Translations under genes and position numbers: made by a program | The notes under the pieces: model-generated | Seen by the model: the letters and a program-made list of their open reading frames with translations, nothing else | The model's database searches: none | Told to the model about the DNA's origin: nothing | Origin: Peptoniphilus pacaensis | GTDB taxonomy: Bacteria > Bacillota > Clostridia > Tissierellales > Peptoniphilaceae | Reading direction: 5' to 3' | NCBI RefSeq assembly: GCF_900088125.1 | Contig: NZ_FLQT01000003.1 | Coordinates: forward strand, 1,363,071 to 1,427,070 | Length of the DNA: 64,000 bases | Shown: positions 54,955 to 64,000 of the stretch, one piece after another | Layout: every line of letters starts with the position of its first letter | Numbering within the stretch: the first letter of the stretch is position 1

Positions 54955-55843
54955 ATCAGGATTTGTCAGCGTCGTGGGACGGCCCAATGTGGGCAAAAGC
55001 ACACTTTTAAACAGAATACTTAAGGAAAAACTGTCCATTACCTCGAACAAGGCCCAAACCACGAGAAATAAAATCACCATGATCCACACCGACGATCGTG
55101 GCCAAATTGTTTTTCTGGACACGCCGGGGATCCAGTCGCCGAAAAACAAACTGGGCGACTATATGTTAAAGACCAGCGTCTCTTCCATGGAAGGCGTAGA
55201 CGTGATTCTTATGGTGGTGGACATGAGCGACTACCTGGGCCCCAAGGACAAGATGATCCTCGAGGCCATGGACAAAGAAGGGAAGGACATTCCGGCGATT
55301 CTGGTCATTAACAAAGTGGACATGGCGCCCAGAGACGAAGTCTTGCCCATTATCGCCAAGTTTGCCGCTATGGAACGCTTCGACGACATCGTCCCCGTCT
55401 CCGCCTTAAAGGACGAAAACGTGGACCACCTGTTGGATGTGATCTTTGACCACTTGCCGGAAGGCCCCCAATACTTCCCCGAGGACATGATCACCGATCA
55501 ACCGGAGAAATTTATCGTCGCCGAACTGATTCGGGAAAAGGGCCTGTTCTATCTAAGGGACGAAGTGCCTCACGGCCTGGCCGTGTCCATCGACTCCATG
55601 AAAGAGCCGGAAGGCAAGGATATCATGGAAATCCAAGCCACCATTTACGTGGAGCGGGATTCCCATAAGGGCATTATTATCGGCAAAGACGGACAGATGC
55701 TGAAGCGCATCGGCACGGAGGCGCGAAAAGAAATCGAAGCCTTTCTGTCGGAGCGGGTCAACCTTCGGCTCTGGGTCAAGGTCAGCAAAAACTGGCGGGA
55801 AAAAGACGAGAAGGTAAAGGCCTTTGGATACAAAGCGGATTGA
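54947..55843 (+). CDS. era: GTPase Era
   Basis: 298 residues. G1 G-R-P-N-V-G-K-S, D-T-P-G and N-K-V-D; C-terminal KH domain with G-I-I-I-G-K-D-G. Assembles the 30S subunit. Overlaps cdd by 8 bases and recO by 20. Confidence 0.97.
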   Translation: MHKSGFVSVVGRPNVGKSTLLNRILKEKLSITSNKAQTTRNKITMIHTDDRGQIVFLDTPGIQSPKNKLGDYMLKTSVSSMEGVDVILMVVDMSDYLGPKDKMILEAMDKEGKDIPAILVINKVDMAPRDEVLPIIAKFAAMERFDDIVPVSALKDENVDHLLDVIFDHLPEGPQYFPEDMITDQPEKFIVAELIREKGLFYLRDEVPHGLAVSIDSMKEPEGKDIMEIQATIYVERDSHKGIIIGKDGQMLKRIGTEARKEIEAFLSERVNLRLWVKVSKNWREKDEKVKAFGYKAD

Positions 55844-56534
55844 GTGTCAAGGGGTGGTTCTCGCATCCATGCCCTACGGGGAGAGCGATAAAATCATTCG
55901 CCTCTACACGGAGCGGGCGGGGAAGCTTTCCGTCTTGGTAAAGGGCGCCAAGTCCCGCCGCTCGGCCACCGTGGCTTTAAGCGAGACCTTCACCTTCGGC
56001 CTCTACCGCCTCGGTGCGGGAAAGAGCTTTTATTATTTAAACAGCGGGAAGATTTTGCAGGGCAATATGGGGCTGAGAAAAAATTACGACGCCCTGGTCT
56101 ACGCATCGGCTTTGGTGGAAATCGTCGACAAGAGCAGCGTAGAGGGAGAGGGCACGGCTCGGATCTTTTCTTTGACGCGAAAGGCCCTTCACGAACTCTC
56201 GGTGAGAGAGGCGCCCCTGCCGGTGTTTCTCGGCTTTTTAATCAAGTATTTAAGCTTTATGGGCTACCGGCCCATGATGCCGGAAACCGACGAGGGCTCT
56301 TACGTTTTTCTCACAGGCAGCGGCGTGGTGGAAGCCGACGGCGCCTACGGAGGGGCCCCCTTAGACGACGAAGATATTTACACTTTCCGCCATTTGCTAT
56401 ATACTCCATTGGATAAGATAAATTTATCCCATGTGCTTCCGAGTACATTAGAAAAAATCTATGGACTGATGAAAGTGTACGCCGTGGATAATTTACAACT
56501 GGACAACATACAATCTCTACAGTTGAGGATGTAG
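55824..56534 (+). CDS. recO: DNA repair protein RecO
   Basis: 236 residues. N-terminal OB fold ([17 protein letters not shown]) and a helical C-terminus; the zinc cysteines seen in some homologues are absent. Loads RecA with RecF and RecR. Confidence 0.92.
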   Translation: MDTKRIECQGVVLASMPYGESDKIIRLYTERAGKLSVLVKGAKSRRSATVALSETFTFGLYRLGAGKSFYYLNSGKILQGNMGLRKNYDALVYASALVEIVDKSSVEGEGTARIFSLTRKALHELSVREAPLPVFLGFLIKYLSFMGYRPMMPETDEGSYVFLTGSGVVEADGAYGGAPLDDEDIYTFRHLLYTPLDKINLSHVLPSTLEKIYGLMKVYAVDNLQLDNIQSLQLRM

Positions 56535-56547
56535 AGGGGAGGAAGAA

Positions 56548-57435
56548 ATGCATTTTCAAGGAATGATACAGAAATTACAAGAATACTGGAACGAGCAAGG
56601 CTGTGTGGTTTTGGAACCCTACGATACGGAAAAAGGTGCCGGAACCATGAGTCCCCATACCTTTACGCGCACCTTGGGTCCCGAACCCTGGCGCACCGTG
56701 TATGTTGAACCTTCCAGACGGCCGGCGGACGGCCGTTACGGCGACAACCCCAATCGCCTCTATCAACACCATCAACTGCAAGTTATTTTAAAACCGTCTC
56801 CCGAAGACGTGCAGGAACTTTATTTGAAGAGCCTGGAAGTTTTGGGCATCGATCCTTTGAAACACGACATCCGCTTCGTGGAAGACAACTGGGAATCCCC
56901 GACCCTGGGCGCTTGGGGCTTGGGCTGGGAAGTTTGGCTCGACGGCATGGAAATCACCCAGTTTACTTACTTCCAACAAGTCGGCGGTATTAACTGCGAC
57001 TTGGAAAGTGCGGAGCTGACCTACGGTTTGGAACGGATCGCCATGTATTTGCAAGATGTGGACACGGTTTACGACATCGACTGGAACGGCCACATTAAAT
57101 ACGGCGACATCTTTAAAAAAGCCGAGTACGAGCATTCGAAGTACAGCTTTGAAATTGCCGACATCGACATGCTGAAACACCTTTTCGACATGTACGAAAA
57201 GGAAGCGACCCGTGTCCTGGATTTAGATCTCGTCCTGCCGGGCTACGATTACGTATTGAAGTGCTCCCATACCTTTAATCTATTGGACGCAAGAGGCGCC
57301 ATATCCGTTTCCCAACGGGCGGCCTATATTTCCAGAGTACGGAACATGGCTCGTCTGACGGCGCAAAAGTATATTGAACAGAGAGAAGCCATGGGCTACC
57401 CGCTGATCAAGAAGGGGGAGGACGATCATGAGTAA
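56548..57435 (+). CDS. glyQ: Glycyl-tRNA synthetase alpha subunit
   Basis: 295 residues, the catalytic subunit of the alpha2-beta2 enzyme. Motifs [13 protein letters not shown] and Q-H-H-Q-L-Q are intact. GGGAGGAAG precedes the ATG. Overlaps glyS by 8 bases. Confidence 0.97.
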   Translation: MHFQGMIQKLQEYWNEQGCVVLEPYDTEKGAGTMSPHTFTRTLGPEPWRTVYVEPSRRPADGRYGDNPNRLYQHHQLQVILKPSPEDVQELYLKSLEVLGIDPLKHDIRFVEDNWESPTLGAWGLGWEVWLDGMEITQFTYFQQVGGINCDLESAELTYGLERIAMYLQDVDTVYDIDWNGHIKYGDIFKKAEYEHSKYSFEIADIDMLKHLFDMYEKEATRVLDLDLVLPGYDYVLKCSHTFNLLDARGAISVSQRAAYISRVRNMARLTAQKYIEQREAMGYPLIKKGEDDHE

Positions 57436-59521
57436 TCGCGAGAATATTTATTTAATCGAAGTGGGCGTGGAGGAATTGCCTTCCTCCTACATTCGCAATG
57501 CGTTAAATGCATTTAAAGACTTGGTGGAAACGGCGTTGAACGAAGCGAACTTAGGCTTCGATCACATCGCCGCATACGCCACGCCGCGGCGTTTGAGCCT
57601 GATGATTCACGACATCGACGACGCCCAAGGCGACATCGAAGACTGGGTCAAGGGGCCGGCGAAAAAAATCGCCTATAAAGAAGACGGCTCCATTAACAAA
57701 CCCTTGGAAGGCTTTTTGCGCAGTCAAAACGTATCGGAAGAAGATCTTGAAGTGCGCGAGCTCAAGGGCAACGAGTATATGTATGCCCACATTCATAAAA
57801 AGGGCGAACCGGCAGAAGTGATTTTGGCGGAGATTATTCCCGATGCCATTCACCACATTCCCTTCCCTAAAAATATGCGTTGGGGCGGAAAGAACATCCG
57901 CTTTGCCCGTCCCATTCGCTGGGTTCTTTCCATGTTAAACGACCGCGTCGTGCCCTTCGATCTGGAAGGCATCGCCTTGTCCAATGTGACTCGCGGCCAC
58001 CGCTTCCTGGGCAGCAGCCACATCGTCATTAACGACGTGCGTGAATACGAAGAAGCCTTAGAGAAAAATTTCGTCATTCTCGATCAGGACAAGCGCAAGG
58101 AAACCATCCTCTATCAAATTCGCCACATGGCCAAATCCAATGGCGGCGAAATTCATAAAGACGAGGATCTTTTAGAAGAACTGACCTTTATCGTGGAATA
58201 CCCCACGGCGATTTTGGGCAATGTTCAGGAAAAATTCCTCTCCCTGCCTGACGTGGTCATCACCACGCCGATGCGGGAACACTTGCGCTACACCCCGGTC
58301 TACAGCCCGGAAGGAGAGTTGCTTCCCTACTTCATCACCATTCGCAACGGCAACGAAGACTACGCCGACGTGGTGGCGGAAGGCAACGAAAAAGTATTGG
58401 AAGCCCGCCTGGAAGATGCTCGCTTCTTCTTCGACAACGACAGAGAGCGGCCCTTGGAAGACTACGTCGCCGCATTGGACGGCATCGTCTTTCAGGAAAA
58501 GCTGGGCACCATGGCGGACAAGTCCAAACGCCTGGGAGACCTCGTCGTTCGCATCGGCGAAATTTTAGCCGTGGGCGACAAGACCGTGGAATCGGCGAAG
58601 CGGGCATGTTATTTGTCCAAGGCCGATTTAATGACCAATATGGTTCAGGAATTTACGGAGCTGGAAGGCATTATGGGCAGCATTTACGCCGCCCTGGACG
58701 GTGAAGAAGATGTCGTGGCCGACGCCATTCGGGAACAATATATGCCCGTATCCAGCGGCGCAGATCTGCCCGAAACCACCACCGGCACCATCGTCTCTTT
58801 GGCCGATAAATTCGACACGATCTGCGGCCTCTTTGCCATCGGCGAAGTGCCCACCGGCAGCCAAGACCCCTTTGCCCTTCGCAGAAAGGCCATCGGCATC
58901 TTGCGCATGATCAACGAAAAGCGCTGGGAATTATCTTTAAGCGACTGCATCGACGCCTCCCTGTTCTCCTTTGTGGATTCCATGGGCCTGGTCTTCGATC
59001 GGGAAGAAGTGCGGGAGCAAATTCTTAAATTCTTCCGCGGCCGCATCGACACCATGTTGGACGACGACGGCATTCGCTACGACATTATCCAAGGCCTAAA
59101 CGACATCGAAGGGGAAGACAGCCTGCGCGTCTTTGAAAAGGCACAGGCCCTGCAAAACTTCTTTGTGGACGGGGACCGCAAGTCCTTCCTGGAAGCGGTG
59201 ACCCGCGTAGAAAATATCGCATCGAAAAACGATCCGGTGGAAGAAGCCGTGAACGAAGAAATCTTAACGGAAGAAGAAAAAGTCCTTTACGATAAAGTCG
59301 TCGCCCTGGAACCTGAATTGGACGATGCCTACAGAAAGCGCGACGACGCGCGGTATTTGGATCTGTTAAACAGCTTAACCGATCCCATTCACCAATACTT
59401 CGACCGCGTCATGGTTATGGCGGAAGACGAAGCACTCAGAAAAAATCGCTTAGGCTTGATTCAACGAATCGACGCCTTGGTACAAAGGGAGTTTAACGGA
59501 AAACAAATCGTCGAAGGGTAG
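57428..59521 (+). CDS. glyS: Glycyl-tRNA synthetase beta subunit
   Basis: 697 residues, full length. Binds the tRNA; the N-terminus [11 protein letters not shown] and the HD-like [10 protein letters not shown] segment are typical. Confidence 0.97.
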   Translation: MSNRENIYLIEVGVEELPSSYIRNALNAFKDLVETALNEANLGFDHIAAYATPRRLSLMIHDIDDAQGDIEDWVKGPAKKIAYKEDGSINKPLEGFLRSQNVSEEDLEVRELKGNEYMYAHIHKKGEPAEVILAEIIPDAIHHIPFPKNMRWGGKNIRFARPIRWVLSMLNDRVVPFDLEGIALSNVTRGHRFLGSSHIVINDVREYEEALEKNFVILDQDKRKETILYQIRHMAKSNGGEIHKDEDLLEELTFIVEYPTAILGNVQEKFLSLPDVVITTPMREHLRYTPVYSPEGELLPYFITIRNGNEDYADVVAEGNEKVLEARLEDARFFFDNDRERPLEDYVAALDGIVFQEKLGTMADKSKRLGDLVVRIGEILAVGDKTVESAKRACYLSKADLMTNMVQEFTELEGIMGSIYAALDGEEDVVADAIREQYMPVSSGADLPETTTGTIVSLADKFDTICGLFAIGEVPTGSQDPFALRRKAIGILRMINEKRWELSLSDCIDASLFSFVDSMGLVFDREEVREQILKFFRGRIDTMLDDDGIRYDIIQGLNDIEGEDSLRVFEKAQALQNFFVDGDRKSFLEAVTRVENIASKNDPVEEAVNEEILTEEEKVLYDKVVALEPELDDAYRKRDDARYLDLLNSLTDPIHQYFDRVMVMAEDEALRKNRLGLIQRIDALVQREFNGKQIVEG

Positions 59522-59528
59522 GTGCCCT

Positions 59529-60152
59529 GTGAAACTGAGTAAGCGCCAAGAGCAGATCATAAAAATCGTTCGAGAGGAAGGGCCCATTATCGGCGACGAC
59601 ATCGCCGGGCTCTTGGACGTGGCGAGAGGCACGATTCGAAACGATTTAAGCGTGCTCACCATGCTCGATTATTTAGACGCCAGACCCAAGGTCGGTTACT
59701 ATTACAAAGGCGACCCCACCCACCTACGGCTTAGAGAAATTTTAGAGAGCATCGTGGTGGAAGAAATCATGAGCGTTCCCGTGGTGCTGGATGAAAAGGC
59801 CAGCGTCTACGACGGCATTTGCACGATTTTTCTCGAAAACATCGGCACGATTTTCGTCACCCGCGACGGCTATCTCGTGGGCTGCGTCTCGAGAAAAGAT
59901 TTGCTCCGCTCGGCCATCGGCAAGGTGGATCTCGAGAAGACGCCGATTTCGCTTATTATGACCCGCATGCCCAATATTATTTCCGTGGGCCCGAAGGACA
60001 GCATTTACGAAGCGGCCCTCGCCATCGATCACGGCCAGATCGACGCCCTGCCCGTGGTGGAGGGCGACGAGCAGCTGAAAGTGGTGGGCCGTTTGACCAA
60101 AACCAATATTAACCGCTTAGTAGTAGATTTAGGGGGAAACGAAGATGAGTGA
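59529..60152 (+). CDS. CcpN-like transcriptional regulator (HTH plus two CBS domains)
   Basis: 207 residues. An N-terminal winged helix (L-L-D-V-A-R-G-T-I-R-N-D-L), then two CBS domains from residue 75. CcpN represses gluconeogenic genes in Bacillus, and the next gene is the usual PDRP partner. Confidence 0.88.
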   Translation: MKLSKRQEQIIKIVREEGPIIGDDIAGLLDVARGTIRNDLSVLTMLDYLDARPKVGYYYKGDPTHLRLREILESIVVEEIMSVPVVLDEKASVYDGICTIFLENIGTIFVTRDGYLVGCVSRKDLLRSAIGKVDLEKTPISLIMTRMPNIISVGPKDSIYEAALAIDHGQIDALPVVEGDEQLKVVGRLTKTNINRLVVDLGGNEDE

Positions 60153-60975
60153 TTCCACATGGGACGAATCGAAACTTATGGTGTATGTCATTAGCGACAG
60201 CATCGGCGAAACCGGCGAGCTCATCGCCAAGGCATCGGTCAAGCAATTTGACACGAAGGATTTCGCCATTAAGCGCTTCCCTTACACGAATACGGTGGAG
60301 CAGGTCAAGCCTCTACTGGAGGATGCGGCCAAGCACAAAAGGGCCTTAGTGGTCTACACCAATGTGGATAAGGACACCCGGGCCTATATGAAGCAGAAAG
60401 AGTGCGAGCTGAATCTGCATATGGTAGATGTCATGGGCCCGCCTATGGATGAGATCCAATCGATTTTAGGCTACGAGCCCATGCGTCAACCGGGACTCAT
60501 TCGCCGCCTCGACGACAATTACTTTAAAAAAGTCGAAGCCATCGAATTTGCCGTACAATACGACGACGGCAAGGATCCCCGCGGTGTGGTCAAGGCGGAC
60601 ATCGTCCTCGTCGGCGTCAGCCGTACGTCCAAGACGCCCCTGTCCATGTACCTTGCCAACAAGCTTTACAAAGTGGCCAATGTGCCTTTGGTGCCGGAAG
60701 TGCCCGTGCCCAAGGAAGTCTATCAAAAAGACAAGCGCCGGCTATTCGGCCTGGTGGCCAATTCTGACAAGCTCTATACCATTCGTGAAGAGCGGCTCCG
60801 CGCCTTGGGGCTGAACTCTTCGGCGAAGTATGCCAATGTGGACCGCATTAAAGAAGAAGTGGATTATTCCGTACAGATTATGAAAGACATCGGCTGTACG
60901 ATTATCGACGTGTCCAATAAGGCCATCGAGGAAACGGCGGAGATTATTAACGACTACATGGTGAGCCGGTTTTAG
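60145..60975 (+). CDS. Pyruvate, phosphate dikinase regulatory protein (PDRP/DUF299)
   Basis: 276 residues. P-loop G-V-S-R-T-S-K-T near residue 158 and V-I-S-D-S-I-G-E-T-G near residue 12. A kinase/pyrophosphorylase that switches PPDK off and on. Overlaps the CcpN gene by 8 bases. Confidence 0.93.
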   Translation: MSDSTWDESKLMVYVISDSIGETGELIAKASVKQFDTKDFAIKRFPYTNTVEQVKPLLEDAAKHKRALVVYTNVDKDTRAYMKQKECELNLHMVDVMGPPMDEIQSILGYEPMRQPGLIRRLDDNYFKKVEAIEFAVQYDDGKDPRGVVKADIVLVGVSRTSKTPLSMYLANKLYKVANVPLVPEVPVPKEVYQKDKRRLFGLVANSDKLYTIREERLRALGLNSSAKYANVDRIKEEVDYSVQIMKDIGCTIIDVSNKAIEETAEIINDYMVSRF

Positions 60976-60983
60976 GAGGATCT

Positions 60984-62009
60984 ATGCTTCAACGCGAGCG
61001 ATGGGAACAAATCGAAGAGACCATACTGCACGAGAAGGCGTCGCACGCCGTGCGGTCCAAGGGGCGCTTAAAAGAAGAGGCCCCTTGTTCCATGCGCACC
61101 TGTTTTCAACGAGACAGGGACCGCATTATCCACTCCAAGGCCTTTCGCCGCCTGAAGCATAAGACCCACGTCTTCGTGGCACCGGAGGGGGACCACTACC
61201 GTACCCGCCTCACCCACACATTGGAAGTGGCGCAGATCGCCCGCACTATGGCACGGGGTCTGGCGCTAAATGAAGATTTAGTGGAAGCCATCGCCCTGGG
61301 TCACGACTTGGGCCATACGCCCTTCGGCCACTCCGGAGAAGCGGTGCTGGATCAGTTGCATCCCAATGGCTTCGATCACGCCGCCCACAGCTTGCGGGTG
61401 GTGGATCTGTTGGAATCCAAAGGGGATCGGCCGGGGCTGAACTTAACCTGGGAAGTGCGGGACGGCATTTTACATCATTCCAAGGAACAGGCCGTCAATC
61501 CCGCCCACACCTTGGAGGGACAGATCATTAAATTTGCCGATCGCATCGCCTATTTGAATCACGACATCGACGATGCCATTCGCGCCGGCGTCCTCTCCAT
61601 GGAAGACATACCGAAAGACATTGTGGCCACCTTGGGGGCGACTCATTCCGATCGCATTACCTCCATGGTGAAAAGCCTCATCGATGCCAGCGGGGACTTA
61701 AATGAAATTACCATGGACCGGGGAATTTACGAGGCCATGTCGGATCTTCGCAAATTTATGTTTCAGCGGGTGTATTTCAATCCCACGGTCAAGAGCGAAG
61801 ACGGAAAGGTGGAGCGGCTCATTCGAGATCTCTACGCCTACTTTATGGAAAATCACGAGGCCATTCCCGAGGCCCACGTGGCTTTTTCAAAGGCCCACGA
61901 CATGACGAGCGACGATATGGTCACCGACTATATCGCCGGCATGACCGATCGCTTCGCCATCAATGTATGGAAGGAACTGTTTGTGCCCAAGGATTGGCAC
62001 AGTCTGTAG
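60984..62009 (+). CDS. dGTPase-like deoxynucleoside triphosphate triphosphohydrolase
   Basis: 341 residues. HD motif: R-L-T-H-T-L-E-V near residue 73 and G-H-D-L-G-H-T-P-F-G-H near 108. Splits dNTPs to nucleoside and triphosphate. The usual neighbour of dnaG in clostridia. Confidence 0.92.
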   Translation: MLQRERWEQIEETILHEKASHAVRSKGRLKEEAPCSMRTCFQRDRDRIIHSKAFRRLKHKTHVFVAPEGDHYRTRLTHTLEVAQIARTMARGLALNEDLVEAIALGHDLGHTPFGHSGEAVLDQLHPNGFDHAAHSLRVVDLLESKGDRPGLNLTWEVRDGILHHSKEQAVNPAHTLEGQIIKFADRIAYLNHDIDDAIRAGVLSMEDIPKDIVATLGATHSDRITSMVKSLIDASGDLNEITMDRGIYEAMSDLRKFMFQRVYFNPTVKSEDGKVERLIRDLYAYFMENHEAIPEAHVAFSKAHDMTSDDMVTDYIAGMTDRFAINVWKELFVPKDWHSL

Positions 62010-62024
62010 AAAGCAGGTGACAAT

Positions 62025-63797
62025 ATGGCTTCGATCATCGACGATGAAATTATTCAGCGGGTAAAAGAAGAGAGCGATATTGTCGAATGGATCGGTCGCT
62101 ACACCAAGCTGGAAAAAAAGGGAAGAAATTACATGGGTCTTTGTCCTTTTCATACGGAAAAGACCCCTTCTTTTTCTGTGCAGCCGGAAAAGGGCTATTA
62201 CCATTGCTTCGGTTGCGGCGCCGGCGGCGACGTGATTAAATTTCTCATGGAAAAAGAGGGCTTGGGCTTTATCGAGGCCGTGGAAAAATTAGCCGAGGAT
62301 CTTCACATCGACTTAAAGCCCTCCTTCAGAGACACGGCCGCGGATAAAAAGCGCGAGCGCATGGTGGCCATGAACCGAGAGGCGGCCCTGTACTACATGG
62401 AAATTTTAAGCCGCAATCCCTACAGCCTGGACTACTTAAAAAATCGCGGCATCGGACAGGACATGATCCTGGCCTTCGGCTTGGGCTTTGCCCCCGCCGG
62501 CGGCGATCAGCTGTTGGGCCATATGAAGGCAAAGGGCTACGACGAAAAGGAGCTTTTTGAAGCGAATCTCCTCTCTTACAACGAAGAGCGCAATCATTAC
62601 TACGACCGCTTCAGAAACCGTCTGATCTTTCCCATTATCGACAGAAAATCCCGAGTGGTGGGCTTCGGCGGCCGCGTGCTTGACGACAGCTTGCCCAAAT
62701 ACCTGAATTCGTCGGATACCTTGCTCTATAAAAAGAGCCGGGAGCTTTACGGATTAAATCGGGTGATGAAAGTGTCGGACCGGGAGCGCATTCTCCTGGT
62801 GGAAGGGTATATGGACGTAATCTCCCTTCACGCGGCGGGGATAGGCTACGCCGTGGCGAGTTTGGGCACATCCCTTACCCGGGAGCAGGCCCGCATCATT
62901 AAGCGCTACGGCAAGCAGGTATTTATTTGCTACGACGGCGACAAGGCGGGACAGGCGGCCACGGACCGGGCCATTGAGGTGTTGTTGGCGGAAGACATTC
63001 GCCCCCGTATCGTCGTCTTGGAAGGGGGCAAGGATCCGGACGAATACATTCGCGACTACGGTAAGATCGCCTTTGAGGGAAAATTAAATCGCGGCCTCTC
63101 CTCCGTGGAGTTTCAGGTGCAGAATCTGGAAAAGAATTACCATCTGGAAGACGCCGCCTCCCTGTCGGAATTTCTGAAGGGCGTCACGGGGATTTTGTCC
63201 AAAGTGAAAAGCCCCGTGGAGCGCGACGTCTTTGCCAATAAATTTGCCGAGACCTACGGCGTCAGACCCGAATCCTTCGAAGCGGAATTTCGCCGCGGTC
63301 AGGCGAGCCGCCCGAAGGAAGTGAAAAAAAAGCCGGAGACCGATCGCCAGGAAGGTCTGTGGCTCAGCCTCTTGCAGTACGGGTTGGAAGACAAAGATTT
63401 TTTCGCCATTATCGAGAAGAAGGATCAGTGGAAATACGTGGCAGACGAAAATGTCGGCCGCATGTTTACCTATCTTTCGGACCTTTACAAAGAGGACCTA
63501 CCGGCGAAAGAGCGAAAGGGTCAATTTTTTGATGCCTATCCCGAGATGAAAGAGCGTTTCTATCGGCTCACAAAGGGTATGGATTTAATACATGCAGAGG
63601 CCATAGTCAGCGAGCTTATCGACCGTATTTATTCCGAGGGCCTCAGGCTGCGCAGTCAGAAATTATTGCACGACATCGAACATATGGAAAAGTCGTCTGA
63701 AGGGGACGAGCATGAAAACTTGTCCGAAAAATTATACGAATTAAATGAGATCAACCGACGTTTACACGAAGTAGAAAAGGGGACGAATCATAGATGA
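62025..63797 (+). CDS. dnaG: DNA primase
   Basis: 590 residues. CHC2 zinc finger (C-P-F-H ... C-F-G-C) at about 40-64, TOPRIM domain (L-V-E-G-Y-M-D and Y-D-G-D) and a DnaB-binding end. Overlaps rpoD by ATGA. Confidence 0.97.
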   Translation: MASIIDDEIIQRVKEESDIVEWIGRYTKLEKKGRNYMGLCPFHTEKTPSFSVQPEKGYYHCFGCGAGGDVIKFLMEKEGLGFIEAVEKLAEDLHIDLKPSFRDTAADKKRERMVAMNREAALYYMEILSRNPYSLDYLKNRGIGQDMILAFGLGFAPAGGDQLLGHMKAKGYDEKELFEANLLSYNEERNHYYDRFRNRLIFPIIDRKSRVVGFGGRVLDDSLPKYLNSSDTLLYKKSRELYGLNRVMKVSDRERILLVEGYMDVISLHAAGIGYAVASLGTSLTREQARIIKRYGKQVFICYDGDKAGQAATDRAIEVLLAEDIRPRIVVLEGGKDPDEYIRDYGKIAFEGKLNRGLSSVEFQVQNLEKNYHLEDAASLSEFLKGVTGILSKVKSPVERDVFANKFAETYGVRPESFEAEFRRGQASRPKEVKKKPETDRQEGLWLSLLQYGLEDKDFFAIIEKKDQWKYVADENVGRMFTYLSDLYKEDLPAKERKGQFFDAYPEMKERFYRLTKGMDLIHAEAIVSELIDRIYSEGLRLRSQKLLHDIEHMEKSSEGDEHENLSEKLYELNEINRRLHEVEKGTNHR

Positions 63798-64000
63798 CGA
63801 ACAACTTGGATCACAAGGATCACCTCCACGAATTTGACGAACATATTTTGGAAAAAGATCCGGCCATTGAAAAGTTATTTAAAAAAGGCGTCAAGCACGG
63901 CAGCTTAACGGCGCAGGAAGTCGTCGATGCCCTTGACGATATAGACTTGTCCAGCGACGAAATGGACGACATCTATGCGGAGTTTGAAGACCTTGACGTA
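63794..64000 (+). CDS. rpoD: RNA polymerase primary sigma factor, N-terminal fragment
   Basis: The first 69 codons; the gene leaves the window. The helical sequence K-L-F-K-K-G-V-K-H-G-S-L-T-A-Q-E-V is sigma region 1.1, and the position after dnaG is conserved. Confidence 0.92.
   Translation, partial: MTNNLDHKDHLHEFDEHILEKDPAIEKLFKKGVKHGSLTAQEVVDALDDIDLSSDEMDDIYAEFEDLDV

Overview
The window is chromosomal DNA of a Gram-positive, anaerobic member of the Firmicutes (Bacillota). The gene order comEC-holA-rpsT-lepB-lepA-hemW // hrcA-grpE-dnaK-dnaJ-prmA-rsmE-mtaB-hinT-rpsU-yqeY-nfeD-floA-phoH-ybeY-dgkA-cdd-era-recO-glyQS-ccpN-PDRP-dgt-dnaG-rpoD is the classical Bacillus/Clostridium housekeeping block. 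There is no sporulation gene (lepB sits where gpr is common), there is an NfnAB-type electron-bifurcating transhydrogenase, and ORFs are GC-moderate with frequent TTG/GTG starts. I infer an asaccharolytic anaerobic coccus of the Tissierellia/Peptoniphilaceae type; this is inference, not a database result.

Layout. 1-9.3 kb: start of an M16C (PreP-like) peptidase, a COG4091 oxidoreductase, an Rrf2 regulator, a T-box leader and a type 2 isoleucyl-tRNA synthetase with an altered signature motif (G-I-H-H instead of H-I-G-H), a histidine phosphatase, a PLP-dependent D-cysteine desulfhydrase-like enzyme and an EF-G-like GTPase. 9.3-15.9 kb: an accessory cassette bounded by IS3-like ends. It holds a sensor kinase and response regulator, then a four-gene operon (secreted or anchored protein, two ABC-2-type permeases, one ATPase). 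Both transcription units share a 12-bp box at exactly the same distance from the -10, so the cassette looks like a self-contained signalling and export/immunity module. 15.9-18.5 kb: small membrane proteins, a zinc-dependent phospholipase C-like protein and a TPR protein with a Cys/His-rich tail. 18.5-24.4 kb: nfnBA, thrC-thrB and a protein related to AlaX editing factors that has lost its zinc ligands.

24.4-31.7 kb: comEC, holA, rpsT, lepB, lepA, hemW. 31.7-41.2 kb: a lower-GC island inserted between hemW and hrcA, with a frameshifted conjugative-element gene (CD1845-like), a TetR repressor with two matching operators, a heterodimeric ABC transporter pair, a complete ECF module (MptD-like S component, EcfT, fused double EcfA) and a broken chimeric serine recombinase. 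A 12-bp direct repeat lies at its two edges. This is a mobile uptake or efflux cassette, possibly for a metallophore or peptide-like ligand.

41.2-64 kb: the heat-shock operon hrcA-grpE-dnaK-dnaJ with two tandem CIRCE operators, then translation, RNA modification, membrane and DNA replication genes in tightly overlapping operons, ending in the first 69 codons of rpoD. I found no tRNA or rRNA gene, no CRISPR array and no complete insertion sequence.
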